Positions 1-9,021 are shown, counted from the first letter of the stretch. The stretch is 64,000 bases of DNA from CAISKJ01 sp046351555 (GCA_046351555.1 JAXLYI010000034.1:1-64000), one strand, 5' to 3'. The notes: generated from the sequence alone by a model not told the origin. Made by a program: numbers and translations.

Positions 1-251
1 ATGAGGGCGCAAAGCCGCCAGGGGAAGGGGCACCAGGGCGACTGGGATGCATCGACGTACGGACGCATCGACGCACTGACGCATGGAGCGCCGCGCCCCG
101 GTGAGTCCCAGTTGCTCCAGAGCCCCTTCCCCTGGCGGCTTTGCGCCGGGGGAAGGGGGCAACGCGCGAGGCTCGGCGAGCGGGGGATGGAGGCTGCGAG
201 CCCCAGCGAGCGGGATGGGCGCTCAACGCCCGCGGGCGCTACTCCCCGCCG
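1..251. repeat. Non-coding edge with a perfect 25-bp inverted repeat
   Basis: No credible gene lies here. Positions 7-31 and 122-146 are perfect inverted copies (25 bp). Weaker complementarity continues into the roughly 90-bp loop, which contains short direct repeats of GCATCGACG type. The structure sits downstream of the minus-strand gene ending at 252, so it could act as a transcription end. Positions 161-192 resemble 14870-14902 inside the palindromic element near 14.7 kb, suggesting a shared repeat family. The role is not known. Confidence 0.6.
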
Positions 252-1013
252 CTACAGCACGAACGGGATCACCGCGCGACGCCCCGCGGGATACTCCGCG
301 AACCGCCCCCGGTACCAGCGGTGGTGCGCGAGCGCGCGCGGCAGGAGGTTGGCCACCGTCCACATCGCAAACGCCGCCGCCGCGGGGCTCCACGTGCAGA
401 GCGCGAAGCCCGCCCACTCCACCATCTCGCCGAGGTAGTTGGGGCACGACACCCAGCGGTACAAACCGCCGTGCGGGATCTTGTACCCGCGCTCGCCGTC
501 CCCCCGCAGCGCGCGGAGCGTCGCGTCGGCGTGGAGGTTCACCGCCATGCCCACCACGAACAACGCCACACCCACGATGAATCGCGCCCCCGTGAACCAC
601 CCGGGCGCGTAGCCCGGCGTGAGTTCGAAGAGCCAGCGCCCGTTGGTGTAGCCGTTGACGAGGTTGAAGCCCGCGCCGCTGAGCGCGATGGCCCAGGGCA
701 TCGGCGTCGGCGCCGCGCGCCAGCGGAAGGGCTGAACGAACGCGCGGTTGACGTAGTGGGCCAGCCAGAGCGCGAGGAAGAGCCACGCCCAGGGCTCCCC
801 GCGGTGCCGCCCGGTGACGAAGGTGAGCGCCATCAGCGCGGGCGAGGCGGCCTCCATCAGCACCCACCCCCAGCGCGCGTCGAGCGTCGGGCCCGCGGTG
901 GTGGTGGCGTGCCGCCCGTACGGCGCGCGCCGGAAGAGCAGCACGACGAAGATCACCGCCGCGAGGCCCGCCCACGCGGGGAGGAGGCGCGCGAAGAGCT
1001 CGGCCTCGGTCAC
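252..1013 (-). CDS. Steroid 5-alpha-reductase family membrane protein
   Basis: 253-residue multi-pass membrane protein of the 3-oxo-5-alpha-steroid 4-dehydrogenase family, whose members reduce steroid or polyprenol double bonds with NADPH. The family signature is clear at the C-terminal half: NLHADATLRALR (159-170), then GYKIPHGGLY (176-185) and PNYLGEMVEW (191-200). An N-terminal YGRHATTTAGP segment (32-42) also fits. About six hydrophobic segments are visible. The GTG start lies 1 nt after the TGA of the upstream OmpA-like gene, so the two are probably cotranscribed. The substrate cannot be told from sequence; a methyltransferase-like relative of the same fold is possible but less likely. 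Confidence 0.8.
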   Translation of the reverse strand: MTEAELFARLLPAWAGLAAVIFVVLLFRRAPYGRHATTTAGPTLDARWGWVLMEAASPALMALTFVTGRHRGEPWAWLFLALWLAHYVNRAFVQPFRWRAAPTPMPWAIALSGAGFNLVNGYTNGRWLFELTPGYAPGWFTGARFIVGVALFVVGMAVNLHADATLRALRGDGERGYKIPHGGLYRWVSCPNYLGEMVEWAGFALCTWSPAAAAFAMWTVANLLPRALAHHRWYRGRFAEYPAGRRAVIPFVL

Positions 1014-1014
1014 A

Positions 1015-2940
1015 TCACGGCTGCGTGGCGGGCGCCGGGCGGCGCTCGACGCGGAGCACCAGCGTCCCGGGGATCACCGGGCGCGCGGCCGCGGGCGGGC
1101 GAACGGGCGCCGGGCGCGTCGCGGGCTGCGCGGTGATGAGCGCCGCGGGGATGCGCTGCCCGATGAGCACGTCGCGCACCACGTCCGCCTGGCGCTGCGC
1201 TGCGGCGCGCGCGGGCACGCCAATGCCCGGCATCACCTCGACGAACACCCGCGCCACCTCGTTGCCCCGCGCGCGGATGCGCTGCGCGGCCTGACGCACG
1301 CGCGGCAGGAGAAGCGGCGGCATCGCCTGCGCGCCCGGCGGGAGCACCACCGGCACCGTGAAGCGGATCGCGTCGCCCGTCGCGTCCCACGTCACCGTCT
1401 CGGGCCCAGGGTCGGGGCAGCCGTCGGTGTCGTTGACGCCGTTGATGGTCTCGGGCTGGTCGGCGCAGCGGTCGGCCTCGCCCATCACGCCGTCGCGGTC
1501 GGCGTCGGGGTCGGCGCAGCCGGGGCGCCAGCGGTCGGGGTGGTCGCCCTGGGCCGCGTTGGGGCAGGTGTCGCGGTCGTCGCGGACGCCGTCGCCGTCG
1601 CTGTCGGGGATGGGGCACCCGGCGCGCTGCGGGTCGGGCGCGCTGCCGGCGGCGACGTCGACGCACTGGTCGTCGGGGTCGAGCACGCCGTCGGAGTCGG
1701 TGTCGGGGATCGGGCAGCCGTTGCGCGCGGTGTCGGGGTGCGCGCCGGCGGCGACGTCGGGGCACTCGTCGTCGGCGTCGGCCACCGTGTCGTTGTCGTT
1801 GTCCTCGTCGGGGCAGCCGTCGGCGTCGTCGTGGTTGTCGGCGTCCTCGGGCTCGTTGGGGCAGCGGTCGGCGGTGTCGGGCACGCTGTCGGAGTCGTTG
1901 TCGGGGTCGACGCAGCCGTCCTCGTCTTCGAACTCGTCGCGGTCCTCCGCCACGTCGATGCAGCGGTCGTCGGCGTCGATCACGCCGTCGCGGTCGCGGT
2001 CGGTGCCGCGGGGCGCGTAGGAGATGCCCAGGAGCCCGCGCCAGCCGGGGTTGAGCGGGTCGTTGAGCACCGGCACCGCGACGCCCGCGAGCAGCTCGAC
2101 GTCGCCCGCCGCGTCGGTGGCCACGCGCGCGCCGCCGAACACCTCGCCGGTCATCGGGCTGGTGTAGCCCGCGGCCGACGCGAGGCCGACGGTGGTGAAA
2201 TACTCGAAGGTGAAGTTGAGCCGGTTGATCGGGCGGATCGCGACGCCCGCGCTCGCCACGAGGGCGTGGCCGACGATCATGTCGGCGAAGCGGCGCTCCT
2301 CGCGGAGCCGCGCGCCGGCGTTGACGGTGAAGGTGAACTTCCGCAGCCGCACGTCGGCCGCGAGCATCGGCGCGAAGGTGAACGACCCGGCCGAGTTGAA
2401 GCCCGCCTCGTCGCCGAAGGGGATCGCGCCGCCGAGGTCGAGCCGCAGGCCGAAGCCCGTGGCGTCGGGCTGGCGCTCGCGCTGGACGATGGCCCAGGCG
2501 ACTTCGAAGCGCAGGTCGCGCAGGGCGGTGTCGCCGAGCGCCGCGCCGCGCGCGCCGAGGACGGGCTGCGTCCCCTCGCCCGACTGCGCGATGACCACGG
2601 GGACGGCCGCGCTGAGCTGGAAGCGGTTGAAGAGCCCGACGTTCCAGACGAAGTCGGTGGTGACGGCCCAGTCGACCGCGGGGCGCGCGCTCTGGGCCCC
2701 GAGGGGACGGAGGAGCAGGGGCTGGCGCATGAAGCCCGCGACGAGCCCGAAGCCCACGGCCCCCGACGGCGACACGGTGCTCCCGCGCGACACCAGGTGC
2801 TCGCTCGGGCCGCCGGTGGGCCAGTACGTCTGCACGTCGAACGCCGTGTCCGTGCCCGGCGTCACCTGCGCGCCTGCGACCGACGGCAGGCAGACGGCCG
2901 TTGCGGCCAGCGCGAACCCGACACGAAGCACCCTGCTCAT
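1015..2940 (-). CDS. OmpA-like outer-membrane protein with thrombospondin type 3 repeats
   Basis: 641 residues. A signal peptide (MSRVLRVGFALAATAVCLPS..AGA) is followed by about 270 residues of beta-strand-rich sequence, consistent with an outer-membrane barrel. A calcium-binding thrombospondin type 3 region follows (roughly residues 300-520), with repeated D-x-D-x-D-G-V and C-P motifs. The C-terminal domain resembles the OmpA peptidoglycan-binding domain in a degenerate form (RQADVVRDVLIGQRIPAALI). The ATG at 2940 was chosen because it begins the signal peptide; the frame stays open further upstream but with non-protein-like sequence. Structural or surface role inferred. Confidence 0.8.
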   Translation of the reverse strand: MSRVLRVGFALAATAVCLPSVAGAQVTPGTDTAFDVQTYWPTGGPSEHLVSRGSTVSPSGAVGFGLVAGFMRQPLLLRPLGAQSARPAVDWAVTTDFVWNVGLFNRFQLSAAVPVVIAQSGEGTQPVLGARGAALGDTALRDLRFEVAWAIVQRERQPDATGFGLRLDLGGAIPFGDEAGFNSAGSFTFAPMLAADVRLRKFTFTVNAGARLREERRFADMIVGHALVASAGVAIRPINRLNFTFEYFTTVGLASAAGYTSPMTGEVFGGARVATDAAGDVELLAGVAVPVLNDPLNPGWRGLLGISYAPRGTDRDRDGVIDADDRCIDVAEDRDEFEDEDGCVDPDNDSDSVPDTADRCPNEPEDADNHDDADGCPDEDNDNDTVADADDECPDVAAGAHPDTARNGCPIPDTDSDGVLDPDDQCVDVAAGSAPDPQRAGCPIPDSDGDGVRDDRDTCPNAAQGDHPDRWRPGCADPDADRDGVMGEADRCADQPETINGVNDTDGCPDPGPETVTWDATGDAIRFTVPVVLPPGAQAMPPLLLPRVRQAAQRIRARGNEVARVFVEVMPGIGVPARAAAQRQADVVRDVLIGQRIPAALITAQPATRPAPVRPPAAARPVIPGTLVLRVERRPAPATQP

Positions 2941-3104
2941 CGACTCGTACGCTCCCACTGAGGCACCGGGGGGTTTGATCGCGGTGAGATGCGCCGCCGG
3001 CCCGTCGCCGGTGCACGCGCGCGGACATTTCACCAACGCGGTCGCGACGGATAACCCGCCGCCCGCGGGCCCGTCTACCACGAACGGCGCCCGCCGTGGG
3101 CCCC

Positions 3105-3779
3105 TCAGCCCCGCCGCGCCGCCCGCACCCCCGCCGCCTCCGCCGCCTCCGCCGCGGCCTCCTCGACCCCCTCCCCGGCCTCCCCTGTGTCGTCCGCCGC
3201 CACCCGCACGCCCGTGGCCCCGCCGCGCAGCCCCTCGATGCGCGCGCGGAAGGCCTCGGCCCCGGCGAAGCGCGCCCAGGTCTTGCGGGCCCGGCCCTTC
3301 TCGTCGCGCCACTCGACCGCGAGCACCTCGCGGACGCCGAAGGAGGCGTAGTCCCGCTCGCGGCGCAAGATCACCCCCGCGAGGGTGGCCTTGGAGGTCC
3401 ACGGGCTCATCTCCTCGGCGGTGACCCGGGTGACGGCGGCGAGCGGGATGTCGTCGGCCCAGAGCCCGCGGTGCACGCGGAGGTGCGTGGCGGTGAGGGT
3501 GACGCGGGTGACGTGGTCGATGACGGCGGCGAGCAGCGTGGTGGCCACCACGAAGAGCCCGTAGAGCGCGGACGCGACGAACACCGCGAGCGCCAGCGGC
3601 GTCACCGCGCGCTGCCAGAGCCACGCGAGGGTGACCACGAAGTTGGCCATCACCGCGAGCAGGAGCGTGAACACGACGCCCGGCACCCACGCCGCCTGGC
3701 GCTGCCGGGCGCGGAGGAGCGCGCGGTCGCCGTCCATGAAGCGCCGCTCGTAGTCGTCGGGGGCGTCGACGTCGGCCAT
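3105..3779 (-). CDS. Membrane protein with PH-like domain
   Basis: About 224 residues. Two hydrophobic segments near residues 30-80 are followed by a domain with the look of a bacterial PH domain (VTLTATHLRVHRGLWADDIP), often found in small membrane proteins. The tail is very Ala/Glu-rich. The ATG at 3779 is preceded by a TACGCT box 8 nt upstream, which falls across the lolD stop codon. The gene may therefore have its own leaderless promoter as well as readthrough from lolD. Function unknown. Confidence 0.65.
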   Translation of the reverse strand: MADVDAPDDYERRFMDGDRALLRARQRQAAWVPGVVFTLLLAVMANFVVTLAWLWQRAVTPLALAVFVASALYGLFVVATTLLAAVIDHVTRVTLTATHLRVHRGLWADDIPLAAVTRVTAEEMSPWTSKATLAGVILRRERDYASFGVREVLAVEWRDEKGRARKTWARFAGAEAFRARIEGLRGGATGVRVAADDTGEAGEGVEEAAAEAAEAAGVRAARRG

Positions 3780-3787
3780 CGCGGCCG

Positions 3788-3793
3788 AGCGTA
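3788..3793 (-). promoter_or_regulatory. Putative -10 box (TACGCT), leaderless-type
   Basis: TACGCT ends 8 nt before the ATG at 3779. It belongs to the TAnnnT group seen at several starts in this window. No convincing -35 element is visible. Confidence 0.4.
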
Positions 3794-3796
3794 CCA

Positions 3797-4546
3797 CTAC
3801 TCCGCGGCGTGGTCGCCGTCGCGCTCGATGCGGCCGTCGCGCATGGTGATGACGCGGGGCACGCTGCGGGCGAGCTCGGGGTTGTGCGTCACGATCACCA
3901 TGGTGGTGTTGTGCCGCTGGTTGAGCTCGTGGAAGAGGCGGTGGATGGCGGCGCTGTTCTCGGTGTCGAGGTTGCCGGTGGGCTCGTCGGCGAGGAGGAG
4001 CTTGGGCTCGAGCACCAGGGCCCGCGCGAGGGCCACGCGCTGCTGCTCCCCGCCCGACATCTCGCCGGGGCGGTGCGTCTTCCTGTGCCCGAGGCCCACC
4101 TCGTCGAGCAGCTTCCCCGCGCGCTCGCGGAGCTGCGCCTTCGGGATGCCGCCCTGGATCATCCCAGGCATCATCACGTTCTCGAGCGCGTTGAAGTCGG
4201 GCAGCAGGTGGTGAAACTGGAAGACGAACCCGATCGCCCGGTTGCGCAGGCTCGCGACGCGCGACGAGGAGAGGCGGGTCACGTCCTCCCGGTCGATCAC
4301 CACGGTGCCGCGGGTGGGCATGTCGAGCGTGCCGATGAGGTGGAGCAGCGTGCTCTTGCCCGCGCCCGACACGCCCACGATGGAGAGCATCTCGCCGGCC
4401 CGGATGGTGAGGTCGATGCCCTTGAGCACCTCCAGGGGCTTGCCCTCGTGCTCGTACACCTTGTGGACGTCGCGGAGCTCGACGAGGGGCGGGGCGAGCG
4501 CGGGCGCGGGCTCGACGACGGGCGGGGCGTGGGTGTCGACGGTCAT
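3797..4546 (-). CDS. lolD: Lipoprotein-releasing ABC transporter ATP-binding protein LolD
   Basis: 249-residue ABC ATPase. Walker A is GVSGAGKS, the signature is MSGGEQQRVALARAL and Walker B is LLLADEPTGNLD. The family pattern (LHLIGTLDMPTRG, FVFQFHHLLPDFNALENV) matches LolD, which powers extraction of lipoproteins from the inner membrane for transfer to LolA. Its ATG overlaps the TGA of the upstream permease gene by 4 nt, as expected for one complex. The abundance of lipoprotein genes in this window fits a need for it. Confidence 0.93.
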   Translation of the reverse strand: MTVDTHAPPVVEPAPALAPPLVELRDVHKVYEHEGKPLEVLKGIDLTIRAGEMLSIVGVSGAGKSTLLHLIGTLDMPTRGTVVIDREDVTRLSSSRVASLRNRAIGFVFQFHHLLPDFNALENVMMPGMIQGGIPKAQLRERAGKLLDEVGLGHRKTHRPGEMSGGEQQRVALARALVLEPKLLLADEPTGNLDTENSAAIHRLFHELNQRHNTTMVIVTHNPELARSVPRVITMRDGRIERDGDHAAE

Positions 4547-6192
4547 CCGAAGCGGAGCCCTTCCACCGGGCGGAGCCGGCCTGCGAGCCACGCGGGGAAG
4601 GTCGCCGCGAGCAGGCAGATGGCCACCGACGTGACGAACACCAGCGCGTAGTCCGCGGGGGCGATCGTCACCGGGAGCCGTTCGATGTAATAGACCTCGG
4701 GGTCGAGGGGGATGCCGACGCGCTGGGCCACGAGGCACGTCACGAGCGCGCCGGTGGTGCCGAGCAGCGCCCCCACCACGCCGATGAGCGCGCCCACCGC
4801 GATGAACACCCGCATGATGAAGCCGTCGCTCGCCCCCATCGCCTTGAGCACGGCGATCTCGCGGCCCTTCTCGGTCACCAGCAGCAAGAGCGTCGCGACG
4901 ATGCTGAAGCTCGCCACGATGATCGCCACCGTGAGGAGCAGGAAGATCATGAGCTTCTCCAGCTTGAGGGCGCGGAAGAGGTTCTGGTTGAGGTCCTTCC
5001 AGTCCCTCACGCGGAGGTGGCGCGAGCGGGCGAGCTCGGCGACGCGCGCGGTGACGGCGTCGGAGCGGTCGACGTCGGCGACCCGGATCTCGATGCTGGT
5101 GATCGCGTTGTTCTGGTGGTTGAAGAAGCGCTGGGCGACGGGGATGAGCACGTAGGCGTACTTGGTGTCGTACTCGTACATCCCCGAGTAGAAGATCCCC
5201 GCGATGCGGAAGGCCTTGGTCTTGGGCATCGGCCCGAGCGGCCCGATCGAGCCGAAGGGCGACACCACCGTCACCTGCTCGCCGACCACGAGGTGGAGGT
5301 TGTTGGCGAGCTCGCGGCCCACGATGATGCCCGGCAGCGGGGGCTCCGGGGCCGCGGGGTCGTTGCCGTAGCGACGGTCGATGTCCCCCGTGGCGCCGCT
5401 GATGCGGGTGACGGTGGCGCCGGGCGGGGGCGGGGGCTCCTCCTCGCCGCGCGCGCTCACCGGGCGGCGCTCGAAGGGGGAGGCGTCGCCGATGCGCTCG
5501 GGGTGCTCGAGGTACTCGACGCGGCCGCGGATGAGGTCGTGGCGGAGCGTGCGGACGACGCCCGTCGAGGCCGGGTCGACGCCGCGGAGGATCACGCCCG
5601 AGAGGTTGGTGGCCGAGGTGATCATCACCTCGCCGTGGACGAAGGGCGTCGCGGAGGTGACCTCGGGCACGCGGCGGATCGCGGCGAGCAGGGGCTCCCA
5701 GTCCTGGAAGCCGCCGCGCTCGCGGTCGACGATGACGTGGGCGTTGTTGCCGAGGATCTTGCGCTTGAGGTCGTTGCCGAAGCCGCCCATCACGGAGATG
5801 GTGAGGCAGAGGGCGAAGGCCCCGAGGCCCACGCCGAAGAAGGCGAGGAAGGAGATGACCGTGAGGAAGCCCGACTTGCGCGCGCGGAGCTGCCGCACGG
5901 CCACGGTCACCTCGGCGACCGTCGCCTCCATCCGGTCGAACAGCTTCGGCAGCCAGAGGAACGACGTGAGGAAGTACACCTCGAGCAGCGCCGCCACGCC
6001 CCCGACGCGCAGCCCCGCGACGGCGCCCGGGTTGGTGGCCCACGGCTGCGCCGCCACGCGGAACGACCACGCGATGAGCCCCGCGCCGAGCAGCGCCGCG
6101 GCGGCCATCCACGCGATGAGCAGCGCGGTGCGGCGCCCGGGCGATCGGACCTTCCCCGAGATGAACCACAGCAGGAGGAGGTCGACGCCCAT
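4543..6192 (-). CDS. LolC/LolE-type lipoprotein-releasing permease with N-terminal extension
   Basis: 549 residues. The usual LolC/E core starts near residue 90 (RQLRARKSGFLTVISFLAFF), with a first transmembrane segment, a large periplasmic domain (about 135-380) and three C-terminal transmembrane segments of the FtsX/MacB type. Unlike the roughly 400-residue enterobacterial proteins, about 90 residues containing two extra hydrophobic segments precede the core. Only one permease is present, so it probably works as a homodimer (LolF-like). It lies 10 nt after lysS and overlaps lolD by 4 nt. Confidence 0.88.
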   Translation of the reverse strand: MGVDLLLLWFISGKVRSPGRRTALLIAWMAAAALLGAGLIAWSFRVAAQPWATNPGAVAGLRVGGVAALLEVYFLTSFLWLPKLFDRMEATVAEVTVAVRQLRARKSGFLTVISFLAFFGVGLGAFALCLTISVMGGFGNDLKRKILGNNAHVIVDRERGGFQDWEPLLAAIRRVPEVTSATPFVHGEVMITSATNLSGVILRGVDPASTGVVRTLRHDLIRGRVEYLEHPERIGDASPFERRPVSARGEEEPPPPPGATVTRISGATGDIDRRYGNDPAAPEPPLPGIIVGRELANNLHLVVGEQVTVVSPFGSIGPLGPMPKTKAFRIAGIFYSGMYEYDTKYAYVLIPVAQRFFNHQNNAITSIEIRVADVDRSDAVTARVAELARSRHLRVRDWKDLNQNLFRALKLEKLMIFLLLTVAIIVASFSIVATLLLLVTEKGREIAVLKAMGASDGFIMRVFIAVGALIGVVGALLGTTGALVTCLVAQRVGIPLDPEVYYIERLPVTIAPADYALVFVTSVAICLLAATFPAWLAGRLRPVEGLRFG

Positions 6193-6202
6193 CGCGCGGA
6201 GC

Positions 6203-7816
6203 CTACGCCTCGGGCCGGAGCAGCGGGAAGAGGACGACGTCGCGGATGCTCTTCTGCCCGCAGAGCAGCATCACGAGCCGATCGACCCCGAGGCCGAACC
6301 CCGCCGTCGGGGGCATCCCGTAGGAGAGGGCGCGGATGTAGTCGGCGTCGAAGTCCATCGCCTCGTCGTCGCCCTTCTCGCGGTTGACGAGCTGCGCGCG
6401 GAAGCGCTCGGCCTGGTCGTCGGGGTCGTTGAGCTCGGAGAAGGCGTTGGCCAGCTCGCGGCCTTCGACGAAGAGCTCGAAGCGGTCGGTCAGGGTCACC
6501 GGGAAGTCCGCGCCGTACCACTGCGCCTGCTTGTCGGCGTCCTTCTTCCGCGCGAGCGGCGACACGTCGAAGGGGTAGTCCGTGACGAACACCGGCACGC
6601 TCTTCGAACCGTCCGCGGTGCGGTAGTCTTCCGTGAGGTGGGGCTCCACGAAGTACTCGTACATCGAGTACATGAACTCCCCCGCCGAGCTGCACCGCGC
6701 GAGGGCCGGCAGCGCCTTCGCGCCGCCCGGGGTCGCCGCGAGGATCGCGTCGCGCGCGGGCTCCCAGCGCCCGAGGCACGCGCCGAGGTCCCAGAGATCC
6801 TCGACGGCCTTGTGCTCGGGGTGGACGCTGAGCGCGCGGGTGATCGCGTCGAACATCCGCACGCGCTTCCAGGGGCGCTCCAGCGAGAAGGCCCTGCCCT
6901 CGGCGAAGCGCGGGTACCGGGCGGTGAGCCGCGCGTCGGCGTGGGTGACGAGCTCCTCGGTCTCGTCCATCAGCACCTCGTAGGTCGCGTACGCCTGGTA
7001 GAACTCGAGGATCGTGAACTCCGGGTTGTGCCGGGTGGAGATCCCCTCGTTGCGCCAGACGCGGCCGATCTCGTACACGCGGTCGAGGCCGCCGACGATG
7101 AGGCGCTTGAGGTAGAGCTCGGGCGCGACGCGGAGGTAGAGGCCCATGTCGAGCGCGTTGTGGTGCGTGGTGAAGGGCTTCGCGTTGGCCCCGCCGCGCA
7201 TCGTCTGGAGCGTCGGCGTCTCCACCTCGACGAAGTCCCGCGCGTCGAACCACTCCCGCAGCGCCGTCACGATCAGCGCGCGCCCGCGGAACACCTCCGC
7301 CACCTCGGGGTTGGCGATGAGGTCGGCGTAGCGCTGGCGGTAGCGCGTCTCCACCTCGCCGAGGCCGTACCACTCGCTCGGGATCGCGCGCTGGCTCTTG
7401 GTCAGCGGCCGCAGCCGCCGCCCGAGCACCGAGAGCTCGCCGGCGCGCGTGCGCATCGGGCGCCCCTCGACCATCACGATGTCGCCGAGGTCGAGGTGGG
7501 CGAGCAGCGCGAAGTCGTCGCCGAGGTCCTTCTTCGAGAGGAAGAGCTGCACCTCGCCCGAGCCGTCGCGGAGTTTTGCGAACACCAGCTTGCCCGTGTC
7601 GCGCACCGCGACGAGGCGCCCGGCCACCCGGTACGTCGTCGCCGCGTGGTCGCGGTCGAGCGTGGCGGTGTCGTGGTCCTTGTGGGCGGCGAGGACGCGG
7701 CCGACGGGGTCGAGGGGCCCCGGGTCGTTGCCGAAGGGGGAGTGGCCGGCGGCGCGCCACGCGTCTGCCTTCGCGCGGCGCACCTCGTCGAGATTCCGAT
7801 GCGAGTCGCTGCTCAT
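6203..7816 (-). CDS. lysS: Lysine--tRNA ligase (class II)
   Basis: 537 residues. An N-terminal OB-fold anticodon-binding domain (about 60-150) is followed by the class II core. Motif 2 is seen in RVWRNEGISTRHNPEFT and motif 3 in GFGLGVDRLVMLL near the C-terminus. The protein is slightly longer than the E. coli enzyme (505 residues). It charges tRNA-Lys in the cytoplasm. The gene follows prfB by 49 nt, an arrangement also known from E. coli (prfB-lysS). The sequence before the ATG is C-rich and shows no Shine-Dalgarno motif. Confidence 0.96.
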   Translation of the reverse strand: MSSDSHRNLDEVRRAKADAWRAAGHSPFGNDPGPLDPVGRVLAAHKDHDTATLDRDHAATTYRVAGRLVAVRDTGKLVFAKLRDGSGEVQLFLSKKDLGDDFALLAHLDLGDIVMVEGRPMRTRAGELSVLGRRLRPLTKSQRAIPSEWYGLGEVETRYRQRYADLIANPEVAEVFRGRALIVTALREWFDARDFVEVETPTLQTMRGGANAKPFTTHHNALDMGLYLRVAPELYLKRLIVGGLDRVYEIGRVWRNEGISTRHNPEFTILEFYQAYATYEVLMDETEELVTHADARLTARYPRFAEGRAFSLERPWKRVRMFDAITRALSVHPEHKAVEDLWDLGACLGRWEPARDAILAATPGGAKALPALARCSSAGEFMYSMYEYFVEPHLTEDYRTADGSKSVPVFVTDYPFDVSPLARKKDADKQAQWYGADFPVTLTDRFELFVEGRELANAFSELNDPDDQAERFRAQLVNREKGDDEAMDFDADYIRALSYGMPPTAGFGLGVDRLVMLLCGQKSIRDVVLFPLLRPEA

Positions 7817-7865
7817 GGGGAGGGGTGTTGCTTCGGAGGGGGGAGAGGAGTGGGGGGACGGCGCG

Positions 7866-8982
7866 CTACGAGGACTTCGCGCGCTTGTTCATCATGTCGA
7901 GGAGGTAGGCCTCGATGAAGGGGTCGAGGTCGCCGTCGAGCACCGCGCTCACGTTGCCGGTCTCGTGCTCGGTGCGCAGGTCCTTCACGAGCTGGTAGGG
8001 CGCCAGCACGTAGCTCCGGATCTGGTGCCCGAACGAGATGTTGGTCAGGTGCTCGTAGTACTTCTCGAACTCCTTGTCGCGGCGCGCGCGCTCGAGGGCC
8101 CAGAGCTTCGACTTCAGGGTCTTCATGGCGATGCGGCGGTTCTCGTGCTGCGAGCGCTCGGTCTGGCACTTCACGATCACGCCCGAGGGCTTGTGCGTGA
8201 TGCGCACCGCCGTCTCCACCTTGTTGACGTTCTGCCCGCCCTTGCCGCCCGAGCGGAAGGTGTCGACCTCGAGGTCGCCCTCCTTCACCTCGATCTCGAA
8301 CTCGTCGTCGAGCTCGGGCACGACCGTGACGCCCGCGAAGGCCGTCTGGCGCCGCGCGTTGCCGTCGAAGGGGGAGATGCGCACGAGGCGGTGCACGCCG
8401 TTCTCGGCCTTGAGGTAGCCGAAGGCGTAGAGCCCCTTGATGGAGAGGGCGACGCTCTTCAGCCCCGCCTCCTCGCCCTCGGTCTGGTCGCGGATGGTGA
8501 CGGTGAAGCCCCGGCGCTCGGCCCAGCGCGTGAACATGCGCAGGAGCATCAGCGTCCAGTCCATCGCGTCGACGCCGCCGGCCCCCGCGTTGATCTCCAT
8601 CACGCAGTCGGCGCGGTCGACCTCGTCGGCGAGCATCTGCTCGAGCTCCATCTTGCGCACGCGACCTTCGATGGCCGGGAGCTTGAGCTCGACCTCCTTC
8701 GCGACGGAGTCGTCGTTCTCCATCGCGGCGAGCTCGAGGAGCTCCTGCTCGTCGCGGACGTCCTTGGCGAGCGCCTCGACGGTGGCGATGAGGCCCTCCT
8801 TCTCGGCGCGCTCCTTCAGCAGCTTCTGCGATGCGACCGCGTCGTCCCAGAAGCCGGGGCGGGCGGAGAGGGCGTCGAGCTCCTCGATTCGCTTCTTCAG
8901 TCGGGGGAGGTCAAAGATGCCTCCCGAGGTTCTCTGCCCGGCGGGCGAGATCCTCTAGGTGGCTACGGGATTCGGGGATCAT
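7866..8982 (-). CDS. prfB: Peptide chain release factor 2 with programmed +1 frameshift
   Basis: RF2 ends translation at UGA and UAA. The gene is read in two frames: 23 codons from ATG at 8982 (MIPESRSHLEDLARRAENLG..) reach an in-frame TGA at 8913-8911. A +1 shift at CTT TGA C (8916-8910, skipping 8913) then continues in the long frame to 7866, giving 371 residues. A GGGAGG stretch (8925-8920) just upstream is the expected internal Shine-Dalgarno stimulator. The recognition tripeptide SPF is at 203-205 and GGQ at about 248-250, almost the E. coli positions. An annotation starting at the next ATG (8723) would lose 86 residues. lysS follows. Confidence 0.95.
8910..8925 (-). promoter_or_regulatory. 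RF2 autoregulatory frameshift signal
   Basis: Reading on the minus strand: GGGAGG, then CAT, then CTT TGA C. This matches the known prfB recoding site, where low RF2 lets the ribosome pause at UGA and slip +1 from CUU to UUU. The zero frame ends at this TGA after 23 codons; the +1 frame is open and RF2-like on both sides of the site. Confidence 0.93.
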
Positions 8983-8992
8983 GGCGGCGCGC

Positions 8993-9021
8993 TAGATACG
9001 CCGCCGCCCGCGCCGGGTCAA
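8993..9021 (-). promoter_or_regulatory. Sigma-70-like promoter of prfB
   Basis: On the minus strand, TTGACC (9021-9016) and TATCTA (8998-8993) are separated by exactly 17 nt. The -10 box ends 10 nt before the ATG at 8982, so the transcript would have only a few nucleotides of leader. This is the best -35/-10 pair in the window. Confidence 0.65.

Noticed and set aside
7866..8723. RF2 as a 285-residue protein starting at 8723
   Set aside because: RF2-like sequence continues upstream in the same frame to the CTT TGA C shift site, and the 23-codon leader frame supplies the start.
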